64,000 nucleotides of DNA from Fibrisoma montanum (GTDB lineage: Bacteria > Bacteroidota > Bacteroidia > Cytophagales > Spirosomataceae): contig NZ_QXED01000003.1 of NCBI RefSeq assembly GCF_003583365.1, forward strand, positions 496,001 through 560,000. The letters run 5' to 3'. The notes beneath the pieces were generated by a model. That model had not been told where the DNA came from. It made no database searches and saw only the letters and a program-made list of their open reading frames with translations. This document shows positions 50,564-60,474 of the stretch, piece by piece; the first letter of the stretch is position 1; the number at the start of each line of letters is the position of its first letter. A program made the translations under genes and the position numbers.

Positions 50564-52399
50564 ATGAAGAATCGCCGACTTGCGTCTCACCTGCTCCGGT
50601 ACGAAGCTGCCGATGTGGCCTACAACCGCCCCCACCCCTATCACCGCTCCAACGGGGAAGAAAACCGCTACCGGATTGTCGGTGGAGATGGCAAAAGTTA
50701 TCCTTCCTACCTGGCGGCCTTCACAAAAGGCATGCAGCATGACGACAATGGGTTTCTGGTAAAACCCGAAAGCGATGCCTATCCCTTCTTTATTCGGGCC
50801 TGCGACAAGGGCGACCTTGAATCAATTCAGGCACTGGCTCTGAACGAACGGGTAAAACCTGCTGACGCAACCCCGGCTAAACCCGCCAATGACTGGCGCT
50901 CAAAAATCGCCCTTGATGCCGACGCAAAAGTTCGTGGGTGGGAAAGCATGGGGGCGGGCCTTACGTATGACCTGGAAGGCCCCGACGCGCAGGCAGTAAC
51001 GATTCCACCCGCCCCCGTACTGGATAGCGAAGAACTCATTGCCGAGATGGCTGAACTCTACTGGATGGCGCTCTGTCGCGATATTCCGTTTACAGACTTT
51101 GACACCAACAACAGCAAAATCAACCAGGCCGTAGCGGATCTTAACAGCCTGAACTGGTTCAAAAACAAAAGCTTTTATGGGCTCCAGCCCTACCAGGCTT
51201 TACGCAAACGGGGGTATTTTGCCCAGAACGAGTTTGAAGCCTATTCACCAAAAACAATTTTCCGGGGCAACGTAAAAGGTGATGACATCGGTTTGTACAT
51301 CTCCCAGTTTCTGTATGTCGGCAATAAATCACTGGGGAGCAGCACAGTGTCGTTTGGAGCAGATCAGGGATTGATTTCGTACGGGTCAACGACCATCGAC
51401 CAGCGCGTTCGCACCGCCAAGCCGAAGCTCGATTACATGACCACCTGGGAACAGTGGCTGGATGTGCAGAACGGGGCAAACCTTCGCGAACTGGAGCAGT
51501 ACGAAAACGTCGATAACGACAATAACATCAACCGCGAAAATGGGTACCGGTTTATCTGGACGCCCCGCGATTTGTGTACGTGGGTACACTACGATGCGCT
51601 GCACCAGGCTTACTTTAACGCTTGTCTGATTCTGCTTGGCATCAATGCCCCGGTAGACCCGGGGTTACCGTTCCGGCTACCCGACAGCGTGGATAAGCAA
51701 ACCGGATTTGCTCAGTTTGGCGGTCCGCACATTCTCAATCTGGTATCGGAAGTAGCGACCCGCGCGCTCAAAGCGGTTCGTTATCAGAAATACAATGTCC
51801 ATCGCCGGGCTCGGCCGGAGGTAGTGGCGGGGTGGATTCATCGCTACGCCAGTGGCCATACGAACAACCTCGACATCATGAAAAACCCAACCACCATTCT
51901 GCAGGGGTTGGGTCTTTGGCCGGAACTGCAAGCGTATAATCAGTCCCAGAACCAGAAAGCAGACCGAAAAACCGATCCATCGGCGACATCTCCGTCTTTT
52001 CTGCTGCCCATGCCGTTTGTCGAAGGGTCGCCCATGCACCCGTCTTATGGGTCTGGTCACGCTACGGTAGCCGGTGCCTGCGTCACCATCCTGAAAGCGT
52101 TCTTTGACGAAGGCTTTGAACTCCCCTTCGCTTACAAACCGACGCAGCAAGGCCGTAAACTCGAGGTAGATATGGCCAATAAAGGTAAACTGACCGTTGA
52201 GAACGAACTGAACAAGCTGGCGGCCAACGTTGCGTTCGGGCGCGACTGGTCGGGGGTTCATTACTGGTCGGATCAGATTGAATCCCTGCGGCTCGGTGAA
52301 CAGATCGCCCTCGGTATTCTGGAAGAGCAGAAATTGCAGTACGGCGAGAACTTCTCCATGAACGTACCCCTTTTCGACGGCACAAGCGTACGTATCTGA
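50564..52399 (+). CDS. Vanadium-dependent haloperoxidase (bromoperoxidase-like)
   Basis: The ATG at 50564 gives 611 residues. No signal peptide is visible, so it would be cytoplasmic or exported by another route. All three vanadate-pocket motifs are seen: K409 (KYNVHRRARPE, with Arg417), PSYGSGH with His499, and AFGRDWSGVHYWSD with Arg and the vanadate ligand His566. The length and the late motifs resemble algal/cyanobacterial bromoperoxidases. It oxidises halide with hydrogen peroxide, giving hypohalite that may modify organics or block signals. A clean terminator follows. Confidence 0.93.
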   Translation: MKNRRLASHLLRYEAADVAYNRPHPYHRSNGEENRYRIVGGDGKSYPSYLAAFTKGMQHDDNGFLVKPESDAYPFFIRACDKGDLESIQALALNERVKPADATPAKPANDWRSKIALDADAKVRGWESMGAGLTYDLEGPDAQAVTIPPAPVLDSEELIAEMAELYWMALCRDIPFTDFDTNNSKINQAVADLNSLNWFKNKSFYGLQPYQALRKRGYFAQNEFEAYSPKTIFRGNVKGDDIGLYISQFLYVGNKSLGSSTVSFGADQGLISYGSTTIDQRVRTAKPKLDYMTTWEQWLDVQNGANLRELEQYENVDNDNNINRENGYRFIWTPRDLCTWVHYDALHQAYFNACLILLGINAPVDPGLPFRLPDSVDKQTGFAQFGGPHILNLVSEVATRALKAVRYQKYNVHRRARPEVVAGWIHRYASGHTNNLDIMKNPTTILQGLGLWPELQAYNQSQNQKADRKTDPSATSPSFLLPMPFVEGSPMHPSYGSGHATVAGACVTILKAFFDEGFELPFAYKPTQQGRKLEVDMANKGKLTVENELNKLAANVAFGRDWSGVHYWSDQIESLRLGEQIALGILEEQKLQYGENFSMNVPLFDGTSVRI

Positions 52400-52420
52400 G
52401 CCTGTTTTTCAACGCATACC

Positions 52421-52461
52421 AAGCCGCACCGGGTCCCAGGAAACCCGGTGCGGCTTTTTTT
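52421..52461 (+). terminator. Intrinsic terminator of the haloperoxidase gene
   Basis: AAGCCGCACCGGGT (52421-52434) pairs with its complement at 52443-52456, then TTTTT. Confidence 0.9.
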
Positions 52462-52603
52462 ACGCAGTCAAAGCCAGCGGAATGAGCAGCCGCCGTTCGT
52501 CGGGTCTAAACTGACGTTTATCCGTTTGTTTACTGCCTTTGTCCGCTTTCCGTTTCAGCCGTCAGTACTTCGACACACCTTTGTTCTGTCTAAGTTAAAT
52601 TCT

Positions 52604-55168
52604 ATGAAAAGGAACGGTTTACTCCTCATTCTCACGGTACTCTTCACCACACTGCAACAGCCGGCCAACGCTCAGTTTCCGGTGATGGGTGGCGCTACCC
52701 CATCCAAGGCCCTACCCGGTACGGCCGGCGACCAAAGTCCAAAAGGCAGTGGTAAGATTACCGGCAGCATCCTCGACTCGACCCAGGCCAAGCCGGTTGA
52801 ATTCGCCAGCATTGCGCTTATCAACAAGGCGACCGGCAAGACCGTCGACGGAACGGTAGCGGATGAGAAAGGGAAATTTTCGTTGACCAAACTGGTGGCC
52901 GGGCAGTATACCGTTCTGGTTAGCTTCGTCGGGTTTCGGAACAAAACCCTCGAAAACGTAACCCTCACCAATGGCCAGAGCCTTGAGCTGGGTGTTATCA
53001 AACTCAGCGCCAACGTAAAAACCCTCGAAGAGGTAACTGTGACCGGACAGGCGGCCCTGATTGAAGAAAAAGTTGACCGGCTGGTCTACAACGCCGACAA
53101 GGATATTGCGGCCAAAGGCGGTGATGCTACCGACATCCTGCGTAAAGTGCCTCTGCTGACGGTTGATCTGGATGGCAACGTATCGCTCCGGGGCAGCCAG
53201 AACATCCGGGTGCTGATCAACAACAAACCCTCTACAATCGTGGCCAGCAGCGTGGCAGATGCGCTGAAGCAAATCCCCGCCGACCAGATCAAGACCGTGG
53301 AAGTCATCACCAGCCCCTCGGCCAAGTATGACGCCGAAGGATCGGGTGGTATCATTAATATCATCACCAAAAAGAACAGCCTCCAGGGGTTGAACCTCAA
53401 CGTTGATTCGGGCGTCGGTAACCGCGGTTCGCAGTTGTCGCTGAACGGCAACTACCGGAAAGGCAAGACCGGTTTTACGCTGGGCGGTTTCGGCCGGGCC
53501 ATGTACAACACCATCACCCGGACGCAGCTCGACCAGACCAGCGAGATCAACAACGTATCGACCCTCACGCGCCAGACCGGCGACGGCAGGAGTTCGGGAC
53601 TGTTTGGTCAGTACAACCTCGGCTTCGACTACGACCTGGCCAAGAACCAGTCGATAACGGCCGGCGTTCGCTACGGGGTCCGGAACTTCGTGAGCCAGCA
53701 GGATCTTGTGACGCAACTGTTCACCGACGGCACTCCCGGCTCGTCGAACAAACGGAATGTTGACGCCAAGAACCTGTCGGGCACCATCGACATGAACGTG
53801 GATTACCTGCATACGTTCAAGCCCCAGCAGGAATGGAGCATTTCCACCCTCTACAGCCGCAATGACCTGACCAATAACTTCGACGCGGACCTCCTCAGCA
53901 ATTCGGACGTACTGACCGGACGCCAGCGGAACGTGAACAAGAACCTGAACCAGGAATTTACGCTGCAAACCGACTACCAGACGCCGATCAAGAAAAACCA
54001 GCTGATCGAGTTCGGGGGTAAGGCCATCTTCCGGCAGGTAAACAGCGAATACCGCTACCTGATCGCCGGGCCGTCGGGCAATTTCATCACCGAAAACAAC
54101 GGTACGCTGGGCGAGCTGCTCTACCACCAGAACATTGCGGCCGGGTATACGTCCTATACCTACACTACCAAGCAGCGGTACACGTTCAAAGGCGGTCTGC
54201 GCTACGAACACACATTCATCGATGCCAGTACCCGCGAGGGCGGTACGCTCGGCGTGGCCGACTACGGTGTGCTGGTTCCCAGCGTGAACGCGTCCAAAAC
54301 CATCAAGGGAACAACCGTTAAACTGGGCTTTAACCGACGTATTCAACGGCCCGGCCTGCAGCAGCTGAACCCTAACTTCAACGCGGCCAACCCGCAGGTG
54401 ATCACGCAGGGGAACCCCTCGCTCCGGCCGGAACTGACCAACAACATGGAACTGGGCCTGAGCAAAACCATCAAGAAAACGTTCATCAACGCAACGTTCT
54501 TCGGCCGGGTGACCAATAACGCCATTACCCAGGTAAGCCAGCCGTCGGATTCACTGCCGGGTGCCATCGTCACGACGTTCCAGAACATTGGCCGGCAGCA
54601 CGCCTACGGAGCCAACATATTCTCGAACGTAGCGGTAACGTCGAAGATCAACATTGGCCTGTTTCTGAATGCCTTCTACACGAGCCTGACCGGCCAGGCC
54701 ATGAGCCGGGAGGGGGTGTCGACGACGATGAAAAACACCGGGGTAAACGTAAGCGGTGGTACGTTCGCTTCGGCTCAGTTTAAAAACGGCTGGGGCGCTC
54801 AGGCATTCGGGTTTATGTCGGGGTCGCAGGTGCAGCTTCAGGGTCGGCAGGGTGGCTTCGGCTTCTACACGGTGGGGATCAAAAAGGATTTCAACAACAA
54901 GAAAGGCAGCGTAGGCTTTGCGGCCGAAAACTTCCTCAGCAACCGCTTCAACATTCATTCGGTGCTCAACTCGCCGATGTTCAGTCAGGTGAACGACGTG
55001 TATCTCTACAACCGGGGGGTGCGGCTGACGTTCAGCTACAAAATTGGAAAAATGTCGATGGACGCGCCCCGGCGCAAAGCCAAGTCGGTCAACAATGACG
55101 ACGTGAAAAGCGACGGCAACGGGCAGACACAGGGCGGTGGTACACCGGGAGGCCAGTCACGTCAGTAA
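52604..55168 (+). CDS. TonB-receptor-like outer-membrane beta-barrel protein
   Basis: The ATG at 52604 gives 854 residues with a signal (MKRNGLLLILTVLFTTLQQPANA). Domains: carboxypeptidase-like regulatory domain (about 50-130; GKITGSILDSTQAKPVEFASI), plug (about 140-240; VEEKVDRLVYNAD-like, LRKVPLLTVDLDGNVSLRGSQNIRVLINNKP), then a beta-barrel of the OMP_b-brl_3 type with the internal RRIQRPGLQQLNPNFN-NPQVITQGNPSLRPE signature. No SusD partner is present, so it is not a glycan-uptake pair; the cargo is unknown. The C-terminus is a hydrophilic Gly/Gln-rich tail. Confidence 0.92.
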   Translation: MKRNGLLLILTVLFTTLQQPANAQFPVMGGATPSKALPGTAGDQSPKGSGKITGSILDSTQAKPVEFASIALINKATGKTVDGTVADEKGKFSLTKLVAGQYTVLVSFVGFRNKTLENVTLTNGQSLELGVIKLSANVKTLEEVTVTGQAALIEEKVDRLVYNADKDIAAKGGDATDILRKVPLLTVDLDGNVSLRGSQNIRVLINNKPSTIVASSVADALKQIPADQIKTVEVITSPSAKYDAEGSGGIINIITKKNSLQGLNLNVDSGVGNRGSQLSLNGNYRKGKTGFTLGGFGRAMYNTITRTQLDQTSEINNVSTLTRQTGDGRSSGLFGQYNLGFDYDLAKNQSITAGVRYGVRNFVSQQDLVTQLFTDGTPGSSNKRNVDAKNLSGTIDMNVDYLHTFKPQQEWSISTLYSRNDLTNNFDADLLSNSDVLTGRQRNVNKNLNQEFTLQTDYQTPIKKNQLIEFGGKAIFRQVNSEYRYLIAGPSGNFITENNGTLGELLYHQNIAAGYTSYTYTTKQRYTFKGGLRYEHTFIDASTREGGTLGVADYGVLVPSVNASKTIKGTTVKLGFNRRIQRPGLQQLNPNFNAANPQVITQGNPSLRPELTNNMELGLSKTIKKTFINATFFGRVTNNAITQVSQPSDSLPGAIVTTFQNIGRQHAYGANIFSNVAVTSKINIGLFLNAFYTSLTGQAMSREGVSTTMKNTGVNVSGGTFASAQFKNGWGAQAFGFMSGSQVQLQGRQGGFGFYTVGIKKDFNNKKGSVGFAAENFLSNRFNIHSVLNSPMFSQVNDVYLYNRGVRLTFSYKIGKMSMDAPRRKAKSVNNDDVKSDGNGQTQGGGTPGGQSRQ

Positions 55169-55251
55169 CCGCGACGGCTTTACAGTCAATCGATTAACTT
55201 TATAGCGTATAGCTTATTGTCAAATTACCCTAAACAGTATCTCTTGTCTCA

Positions 55252-55971
55252 ATGAAAACCAACAACATTCTTTTCGGCACAGCCACGGCTCTTTTTCTTT
55301 CACTCGGTGCCTACGCGCAGACGGTCGACGAAATCGTGGATAAACACGTAGCGGCCCTCGGCGGCATGGACAAATTAAATGGGGTTAAAACCCTGACGAT
55401 TGAACGGTCGCTGGCCATACAGGGGGGCATGGAAATCCCGAATAAAACCGTCATGGTGGTCGGGAAATCCATGCGGAGCGAGTCGACCGTAATGGGCAAC
55501 TCCATGATTCAGGTGGTCGACGGATCGACCGGCTGGATGATTCGTCCGGCCATGATGGGCGGCACGGGCGACCCCGAAGATCTACCCGCTGATCAGTTGA
55601 AGCAGCAGGCTGGCCAGCTCGATCCGTTCGGTGGCCTGGTCGATTACAAGAACAAGGGAAACAAAGTGGAACTCGTAGGCAAAGAAAAAGTCGACGGCAA
55701 AGATGCCTATCACCTCAAAGTGACCACCAAGGAGAACCAGGTTATTGACCAGTTTCTGGATGCCAATACGTACCTGCTCAGTAAGATCAAGACGTCGATG
55801 AACGGCCAACCGGGCGAAATTTCGTTTTCGGATTACAAGGATACGGACGGTATCAAGTTCGCCAAGACAACGGATATAGTCTCACCACAGGGACAGGTTA
55901 CGTTAACCACCGAAAAGGTAACGATCAACGGACCGGTCGATGAATCGGTTTTCAAAAAGCCGGCCAAGTAA
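55252..55971 (+). CDS. LolA-like outer-membrane lipoprotein-sorting protein
   Basis: A 239-residue secreted protein (signal to YAQ). VDEIVDKHVAALGGMDKLNGVKTLTIERSL is the typical start of the LolA/LolB-like half-barrel proteins of Bacteroidota; GKEKVDGKDAYHLKVTTKENQVIDQFLDANTYLLSKIKTSMNGQPGEISFSDYKDTDGIKF and SPQGQVTLTTEKVTINGPVDESVFKKP follow. It is not a true LolA, but probably a periplasmic lipid- or lipoprotein-binding factor. It begins 83 bases after the receptor gene and may serve it. Confidence 0.85.
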   Translation: MKTNNILFGTATALFLSLGAYAQTVDEIVDKHVAALGGMDKLNGVKTLTIERSLAIQGGMEIPNKTVMVVGKSMRSESTVMGNSMIQVVDGSTGWMIRPAMMGGTGDPEDLPADQLKQQAGQLDPFGGLVDYKNKGNKVELVGKEKVDGKDAYHLKVTTKENQVIDQFLDANTYLLSKIKTSMNGQPGEISFSDYKDTDGIKFAKTTDIVSPQGQVTLTTEKVTINGPVDESVFKKPAK

Positions 55972-55991
55972 CGGGTAATCTCCCGCCGATT

Positions 55992-56041
55992 AAGCAGTTA
56001 GCCCCCTTGTCGATTTGACAAGGGGGCTAACTGCTTTTTAA
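55992..56041 (+). terminator. Strong terminator after the LolA-like gene
   Basis: A 20-bp perfect stem (55992-56011 with 56017-56036, inner arm GCCCCCTTGTC), then TTTTA. Confidence 0.9.
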
Positions 56042-56076
56042 TGACCGGCCAGAGCGGAAAACCGGTGCCCTCTCCC

Positions 56077-57936
56077 CTACTTGTCTACCTCAAACGCCAG
56101 CAGTACGTTGCCCGGCTTTTCGCCAAACATACCGTAACCGGAGTTGACAAACAGCATCCCATCGGCCACCACCGGCGACGGTCCGTCGATGGCTCCTCCC
56201 TTGCCGGGAACGCCATTTACGGTTTCGTAGTCGTGCATGGTGTTGTAGTCCCAGAGAAGGGCCCCGTCCGCCGTTGCATACGCCCGGATGTGGCCATCCA
56301 GTCCGCCCGCAAACACCACCCCCGGCACGACGACAGGAGCCGCCGAATTGGCTTCTATGCAACCGGCTCTGCCTTCGCAGGGGGGTGCAGCCGCTTTCCA
56401 GACAACTTTCCCCGTACGGACATCCAGTGCGTAGAGGCCGGGGCTGGGTTTTATCAGCGAGTCAACCTTCGGGTCCATAGCGTATTTATTGTCGGCATTG
56501 GCCGCGTACACCAGCCTACCGTCGGTGGCCATACCCCAGTGGATACCGCCCAACGCACTTCCCTTGCCGATGCGGGTTTTCCAGATCAGCTTCCCGTTGT
56601 CGGGCGACAGGCCATACACAAACCCGGACTTCTGCCCGACCGTCAGCATGTCGCTGCCATCCGGCTGTCTGACCAGCAGCGGGGCCATACCAAAATCATG
56701 ATCGGGTCCCGCCTTTTCGGGGCAGTTGGGGCTGTAGGGGCAGGCCATGTTCCAGGTGTCGTCTTTGGTGGCCTGAAACGACCAGACGAGCTTACCCGTT
56801 CTGAGGTCCAGCGCCTGAATGGCATCGCTGCTGGTTGTGGCCGGAGCCGTGTAGTTTTCGCCGGTTCCGTAGTACAGCAACCCGCGTTTGGTATCGACCG
56901 TAGGACTGCTCCACACGATGGCCCCCGAGGGTCCGTAGAACGGCTTGCCGTCCTTGCGTTTGCCGACTTCCCTGGCCTCTTCCGGAATGACCCGGTGCCG
57001 CCAGACGGTCCTGCCGGTCTGCGCATCCAGCGCGACGATTTCGCCCGACGATGAGCAGCACGGGTAGGCCGGGTCCAGCACCGACGCAACTTCGATGGAC
57101 GTAATCGGCACGTACACCCGGTTGTTATATACCGCTACCGACCCCGTTACGCCCGACTGCGGGTGCTGGCCGGACTTGCTCTCCCACAGCAGTTTACCGG
57201 TCCGGACGTCGAGGGCGTAGACGTTGGTGCTGTTGTCGGCGAAGTAAGCGCGGAGGGTACTGCCCTGCTCCACCACCGAGATCGCACCCCGAACGGCCGC
57301 TTTAGCCGCGAACTGCCACCCGATTTTACCGGTCGTTTTGTTGAGACAGTAGACATCGCCGAACTGCGTGCCCAGTATGAGCCAGTCGCCCACGATGGCG
57401 GGTTTGCTACGTACCTGATTCGCTTCCGGGATGGCAAAGGCCCATTTCAGTTTGAGCTTACCAACCGTAGCGGCCGACATACCCGCCTGCTCCGCCGACC
57501 GGAAGCCCGTGCCCTCCAGATTACCTCCCCAACCCGAATGATGAACCAGTCCTTTACCCGACGGCAGGCTAAACGGTGTATAGGCCTCTTTCGGCAGGGT
57601 CGTTTCGGTTACAGCCTTACCGGTCAGATAGCGCACGATGGCCTTTTTCTGATCGGTGGTCAGGGCTCTGGCCTGCTCCCGCATTTTGCCCGTTTCGAGC
57701 GCGGCCAGGATGGCTCGGGGCGGCATCTGCGCCAGTACCAGGTAGCCGGGGGCTTTCATACCCGCATCGGCTTTGTGGCAGTTGTCGCAGGTTGCCTTAT
57801 ACAGCTCCTGCCCCGACCAGATGGACGCTTGCTGTGCGAAACCGATGGTCGATGAGCCGGCAGCCAGCAGGAGGGCAAACAACGCATACTGGCGATGCCG
57901 GGATGATCGAACTGTGGAGAGAGCGATGTGTTTCAT
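56077..57936 (-). CDS. Cytochrome c - PQQ-dependent alcohol dehydrogenase-like fusion
   Basis: A 619-residue exported protein with a signal (YALFALLLAAGSSTIGFAQ). A monohaem cytochrome c domain lies first (Cys50, Cys53-His54 in CDNCHKAD, with a Met further on), followed by a PQQ-type eight-bladed propeller with repeated W-blade motifs such as LYALDVRTGKVVWK, VYCLNKTTGKIGWQ and IQALDLRTGKLVWS. The cytochrome-first order is that of polyvinylalcohol dehydrogenase-type enzymes rather than classical methanol dehydrogenase. It oxidises an alcohol in the periplasm and passes electrons to its own haem. Substrate unknown. Confidence 0.9.
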   Translation of the reverse strand: MKHIALSTVRSSRHRQYALFALLLAAGSSTIGFAQQASIWSGQELYKATCDNCHKADAGMKAPGYLVLAQMPPRAILAALETGKMREQARALTTDQKKAIVRYLTGKAVTETTLPKEAYTPFSLPSGKGLVHHSGWGGNLEGTGFRSAEQAGMSAATVGKLKLKWAFAIPEANQVRSKPAIVGDWLILGTQFGDVYCLNKTTGKIGWQFAAKAAVRGAISVVEQGSTLRAYFADNSTNVYALDVRTGKLLWESKSGQHPQSGVTGSVAVYNNRVYVPITSIEVASVLDPAYPCCSSSGEIVALDAQTGRTVWRHRVIPEEAREVGKRKDGKPFYGPSGAIVWSSPTVDTKRGLLYYGTGENYTAPATTSSDAIQALDLRTGKLVWSFQATKDDTWNMACPYSPNCPEKAGPDHDFGMAPLLVRQPDGSDMLTVGQKSGFVYGLSPDNGKLIWKTRIGKGSALGGIHWGMATDGRLVYAANADNKYAMDPKVDSLIKPSPGLYALDVRTGKVVWKAAAPPCEGRAGCIEANSAAPVVVPGVVFAGGLDGHIRAYATADGALLWDYNTMHDYETVNGVPGKGGAIDGPSPVVADGMLFVNSGYGMFGEKPGNVLLAFEVDK

Positions 57937-58334
57937 GCCGAGGAAGTTGGGTTAGGGGAACTACGGCCGTGCCGACGTACGGTTCGGCACGGCGTTCAGA
58001 CATGGAATAAAGATAGGCAGCCCGGAACGCAAACCCGCTGGTTTTGTGACGAATGCCCGATCAGTCGGCGCGAACTACGAATAATGGCCGATCAACGAAG
58101 GAGCGAAAGGCCCGTAATGGGCCGGTGTGGTAACCGAAAAAATCCCCGCCTGACCGGTGCGAGTCGCGGTCAGACGGGGATTGCTGTTACTGGTTTGAAC
58201 GTGAATTTTGGCCAGACTTCAGAGTAACGTTCTAAATAATAGACGCATAACTTAGTCTATTTCTGTCATCCCGACGACAGAAACCGGTTCTCATGGCCTA
58301 GATGCTTATCTGTACTTCACGTTAGTTTATACGC
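57937..58334. other. Intergenic region with hairpins and a partial dispersed repeat
   Basis: About 400 bases upstream of the PQQ gene and downstream of the Mo subunit (both minus). CGTGCCGA/TCGGCACG (57968-57991) may be in the PQQ leader. AATCCCCGCCTGACCG pairs with 58167-58182 with one mismatch and is terminator-like. GTCATCCCGACGACAG at 58264-58280 is a partial copy of the dispersed repeat. No gene was seen. Confidence 0.5.
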
Positions 58335-60455
58335 TTACAGCAGCTTATCGGGCGTTATGGGCAGTTCGCGGATGCGCTTACCGGTGGCGTTGAAGACGGC
58401 GTTGGCTACGGCCGCGGCCACACCCACAATACCCACCTCGCCGATGCCTTTCACACCCATTCTGTTGGAGATGGTATCGTCCTCCCGAACGAAGATGACC
58501 TCCATGTTGCCGATATCCAGATTGGCCGGAATGTGATAATCGCCCAGCGAACGGGTCACGAAATTACCCCAGCGCGGGTCCACCACCGACTCTTCGGTCA
58601 GGGCCATGCCGATGCCCCAGACATTGCCGCCGATGATCTGCGACCGGGCCGTTTTGGGATTCAGGATTTTACCGGCACCCGTCACGGCCAGAAAACGGGA
58701 CACCCGCACCATCCCCGTCGACATGTTGACCCGCACTTCGGCAAAATTCGCGTTGAAGCTGTGCGACGAATAGTCGTCCGCACCCTCCGGCGCTTTGGAA
58801 TCCACCCGGGCCTGGAACGTATCAATCCGTTCGGCAATCATTACCTGCGAAGCGGTCGGCCGGGCGAAGTACTGTTTGCCCGATCGCGCAATCAGATCGT
58901 CCGTGATCTTCATGCAGGCATCATTGACCACGTTCGCATAACTGATTGCGCCGACCGATCCAACCGATCCCGCAGCCGGCGGCAGGGTAGAATCCCCGAT
59001 CCGGACCGTTACGTTGCCGATCGGCAGGTCCAGCGCATCGGCAGCCGTCTGGGCCAGTATCGTGTACGTACCCGTGCCCAGGTCGGCAGCGGCCAGCTCA
59101 ATGGTTGCCGTTACAGTGCTGCCTTCCCGCTTCAGCTTCACCAGGGCGGAACTCGGCCGCTGGTGAACCGGATACGTACCGCAGGCTACCCCGTAGCCAA
59201 TCAGGTAGTTGCCTTCCTGCTGCTGGCGGGGTTCCGGCTTCCGCTTTTCCCAACCGAATGCGTTGGCCCCTTCCCGCAGGCATTGCACCGTTGCCCGCGA
59301 CGACCAGGGTTTGCCGTTCGACGGATCGCGTTCGGGTTCGTTTTTGATCCGAAACTCGATCGGGTCCATCTTCAGCTTGTACGCCAACTCGTCCATGGCC
59401 GATTCGAGCGCAAAACTGCCGGTCGACTTCCCCGGCCCCCGCGTGTAGGTGGGCAGAATCAGATTCATCGGCACCACCCGGTACGTAATGAGCGAGTTGG
59501 GCGTATCGTACATCAGCTTCGAGCAGTCACCACAGGGCTCCACAAACTCGTCGTTGATGGCGCAGTGGGTCGTTGTCTCGTGGGCCAGGGCCGTCAGCTT
59601 GCCGTCTTTGGTAGCCGCCAGACTGACTTTCTGAACATTCTGCTGCCGCAGCCCGACCGAGTTGACCATCTGCTGGCGCGTGAGGGCCAGCTTGACCGGG
59701 CGGTTCACCACCTTTGCCGCTACGGCCGTCAGTACCAGGTTGGCCCACTGCCCGCCTTTGGAACCGAAACCGCCCCCGATGTAGGGCGAAACGATCCGGA
59801 CTTGCTCCGGTTTGATGTTGAGCGTTGCCGCCGTTGCATTCTGAGCGCCGTTGACGATCTGGGAGCTGTTGTACACCGTCAGCTGATCCCCGTTCCATTC
59901 GGCAATGGTGGCATGGGGTTCGAGCGGGTGGTGGTGCTCAATCGGCGTCGTGTACACCTCCTCGATTTTATAGTCGGCGGTGCTGAGTGCCGCTTTCGCA
60001 TCCCCCCGCTTTTCGTCTTCCTTGTCTTTCGGACGTACCGCGCCTTTGGCCAGCTTGTCGAAATCGACTTTAGCCGGGGCCTCATCGTACGTCACCTGAA
60101 TCAGTCGCGACGCATGGCGGGCCTGCTCAAACGACTCGGCGACGACGATACCAATGTGCTGACCGAAAAAATCGACGGCCGGGCTTTGCAGCATCGCTCC
60201 TCCGCGAATGCCCCCTTTTACGTTCAGTTTCGGCGCATTCCTGTGGGTGATGACGGCCAGCACACCGGGCGCTTTTTCGGCCTCGGCGGTGTCGATGGTC
60301 CTGATCGTTCCGGCGGCAATGGTGCTTTTAAACAGGATGCCGTAGGCGACGTTCCGGACCGGGTGATCGGTCGAATAATCCGCTTTGCCGGTCACCTTCA
60401 GAATCCCGTCGATGCGGCTGATGGGTGTACCGGTTACCTTGTTGTTATCGTTCAT
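58335..60455 (-). CDS. paoC: Molybdopterin subunit of a PaoABC/YagRST-like aldehyde oxidoreductase
   Basis: A 706-residue catalytic subunit of the xanthine oxidase family. Marks: GKADYSTDHPVRNVAYG near the start, VSPYIGGGFGSKGGQWANL (cofactor loop), TRGPGKSTGSFALESAMDEL, and GVKGIGEVGIVGVAAAVANAVFNATGKRIRELPITP with the catalytic Glu. Family members oxidise aldehydes to acids. No own signal: export would rely on the [2Fe-2S] subunit's Tat signal. It is the third gene after PaoA- and PaoB-like genes, with 19 bases of spacing. The PaoD-like insertion chaperone is absent here. The symbol is by resemblance. Confidence 0.92.
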   Translation of the reverse strand: MNDNNKVTGTPISRIDGILKVTGKADYSTDHPVRNVAYGILFKSTIAAGTIRTIDTAEAEKAPGVLAVITHRNAPKLNVKGGIRGGAMLQSPAVDFFGQHIGIVVAESFEQARHASRLIQVTYDEAPAKVDFDKLAKGAVRPKDKEDEKRGDAKAALSTADYKIEEVYTTPIEHHHPLEPHATIAEWNGDQLTVYNSSQIVNGAQNATAATLNIKPEQVRIVSPYIGGGFGSKGGQWANLVLTAVAAKVVNRPVKLALTRQQMVNSVGLRQQNVQKVSLAATKDGKLTALAHETTTHCAINDEFVEPCGDCSKLMYDTPNSLITYRVVPMNLILPTYTRGPGKSTGSFALESAMDELAYKLKMDPIEFRIKNEPERDPSNGKPWSSRATVQCLREGANAFGWEKRKPEPRQQQEGNYLIGYGVACGTYPVHQRPSSALVKLKREGSTVTATIELAAADLGTGTYTILAQTAADALDLPIGNVTVRIGDSTLPPAAGSVGSVGAISYANVVNDACMKITDDLIARSGKQYFARPTASQVMIAERIDTFQARVDSKAPEGADDYSSHSFNANFAEVRVNMSTGMVRVSRFLAVTGAGKILNPKTARSQIIGGNVWGIGMALTEESVVDPRWGNFVTRSLGDYHIPANLDIGNMEVIFVREDDTISNRMGVKGIGEVGIVGVAAAVANAVFNATGKRIRELPITPDKLL

Positions 60456-60474
60456 GGGATGAGTTAGCTAACGA

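Noticed and set aside
52712-54346. A 544-codon open frame on the minus strand
   Set aside because: It lies within the beta-barrel receptor gene, whose plus-strand product has signal, regulatory domain, plug and barrel. GC-rich codon bias creates such shadows.
52604-55971. SusCD-type glycan uptake pair
   Set aside because: The receptor is of the OMP_b-brl_3 type and the next gene is LolA-like, not a SusD lipoprotein.
58533-60467. A 644-codon open frame on the plus strand
   Set aside because: It is the mirror of the molybdopterin subunit gene, which has full family motifs on the minus strand. The plus-strand product is rich in Arg/His/Gly with no domain features.
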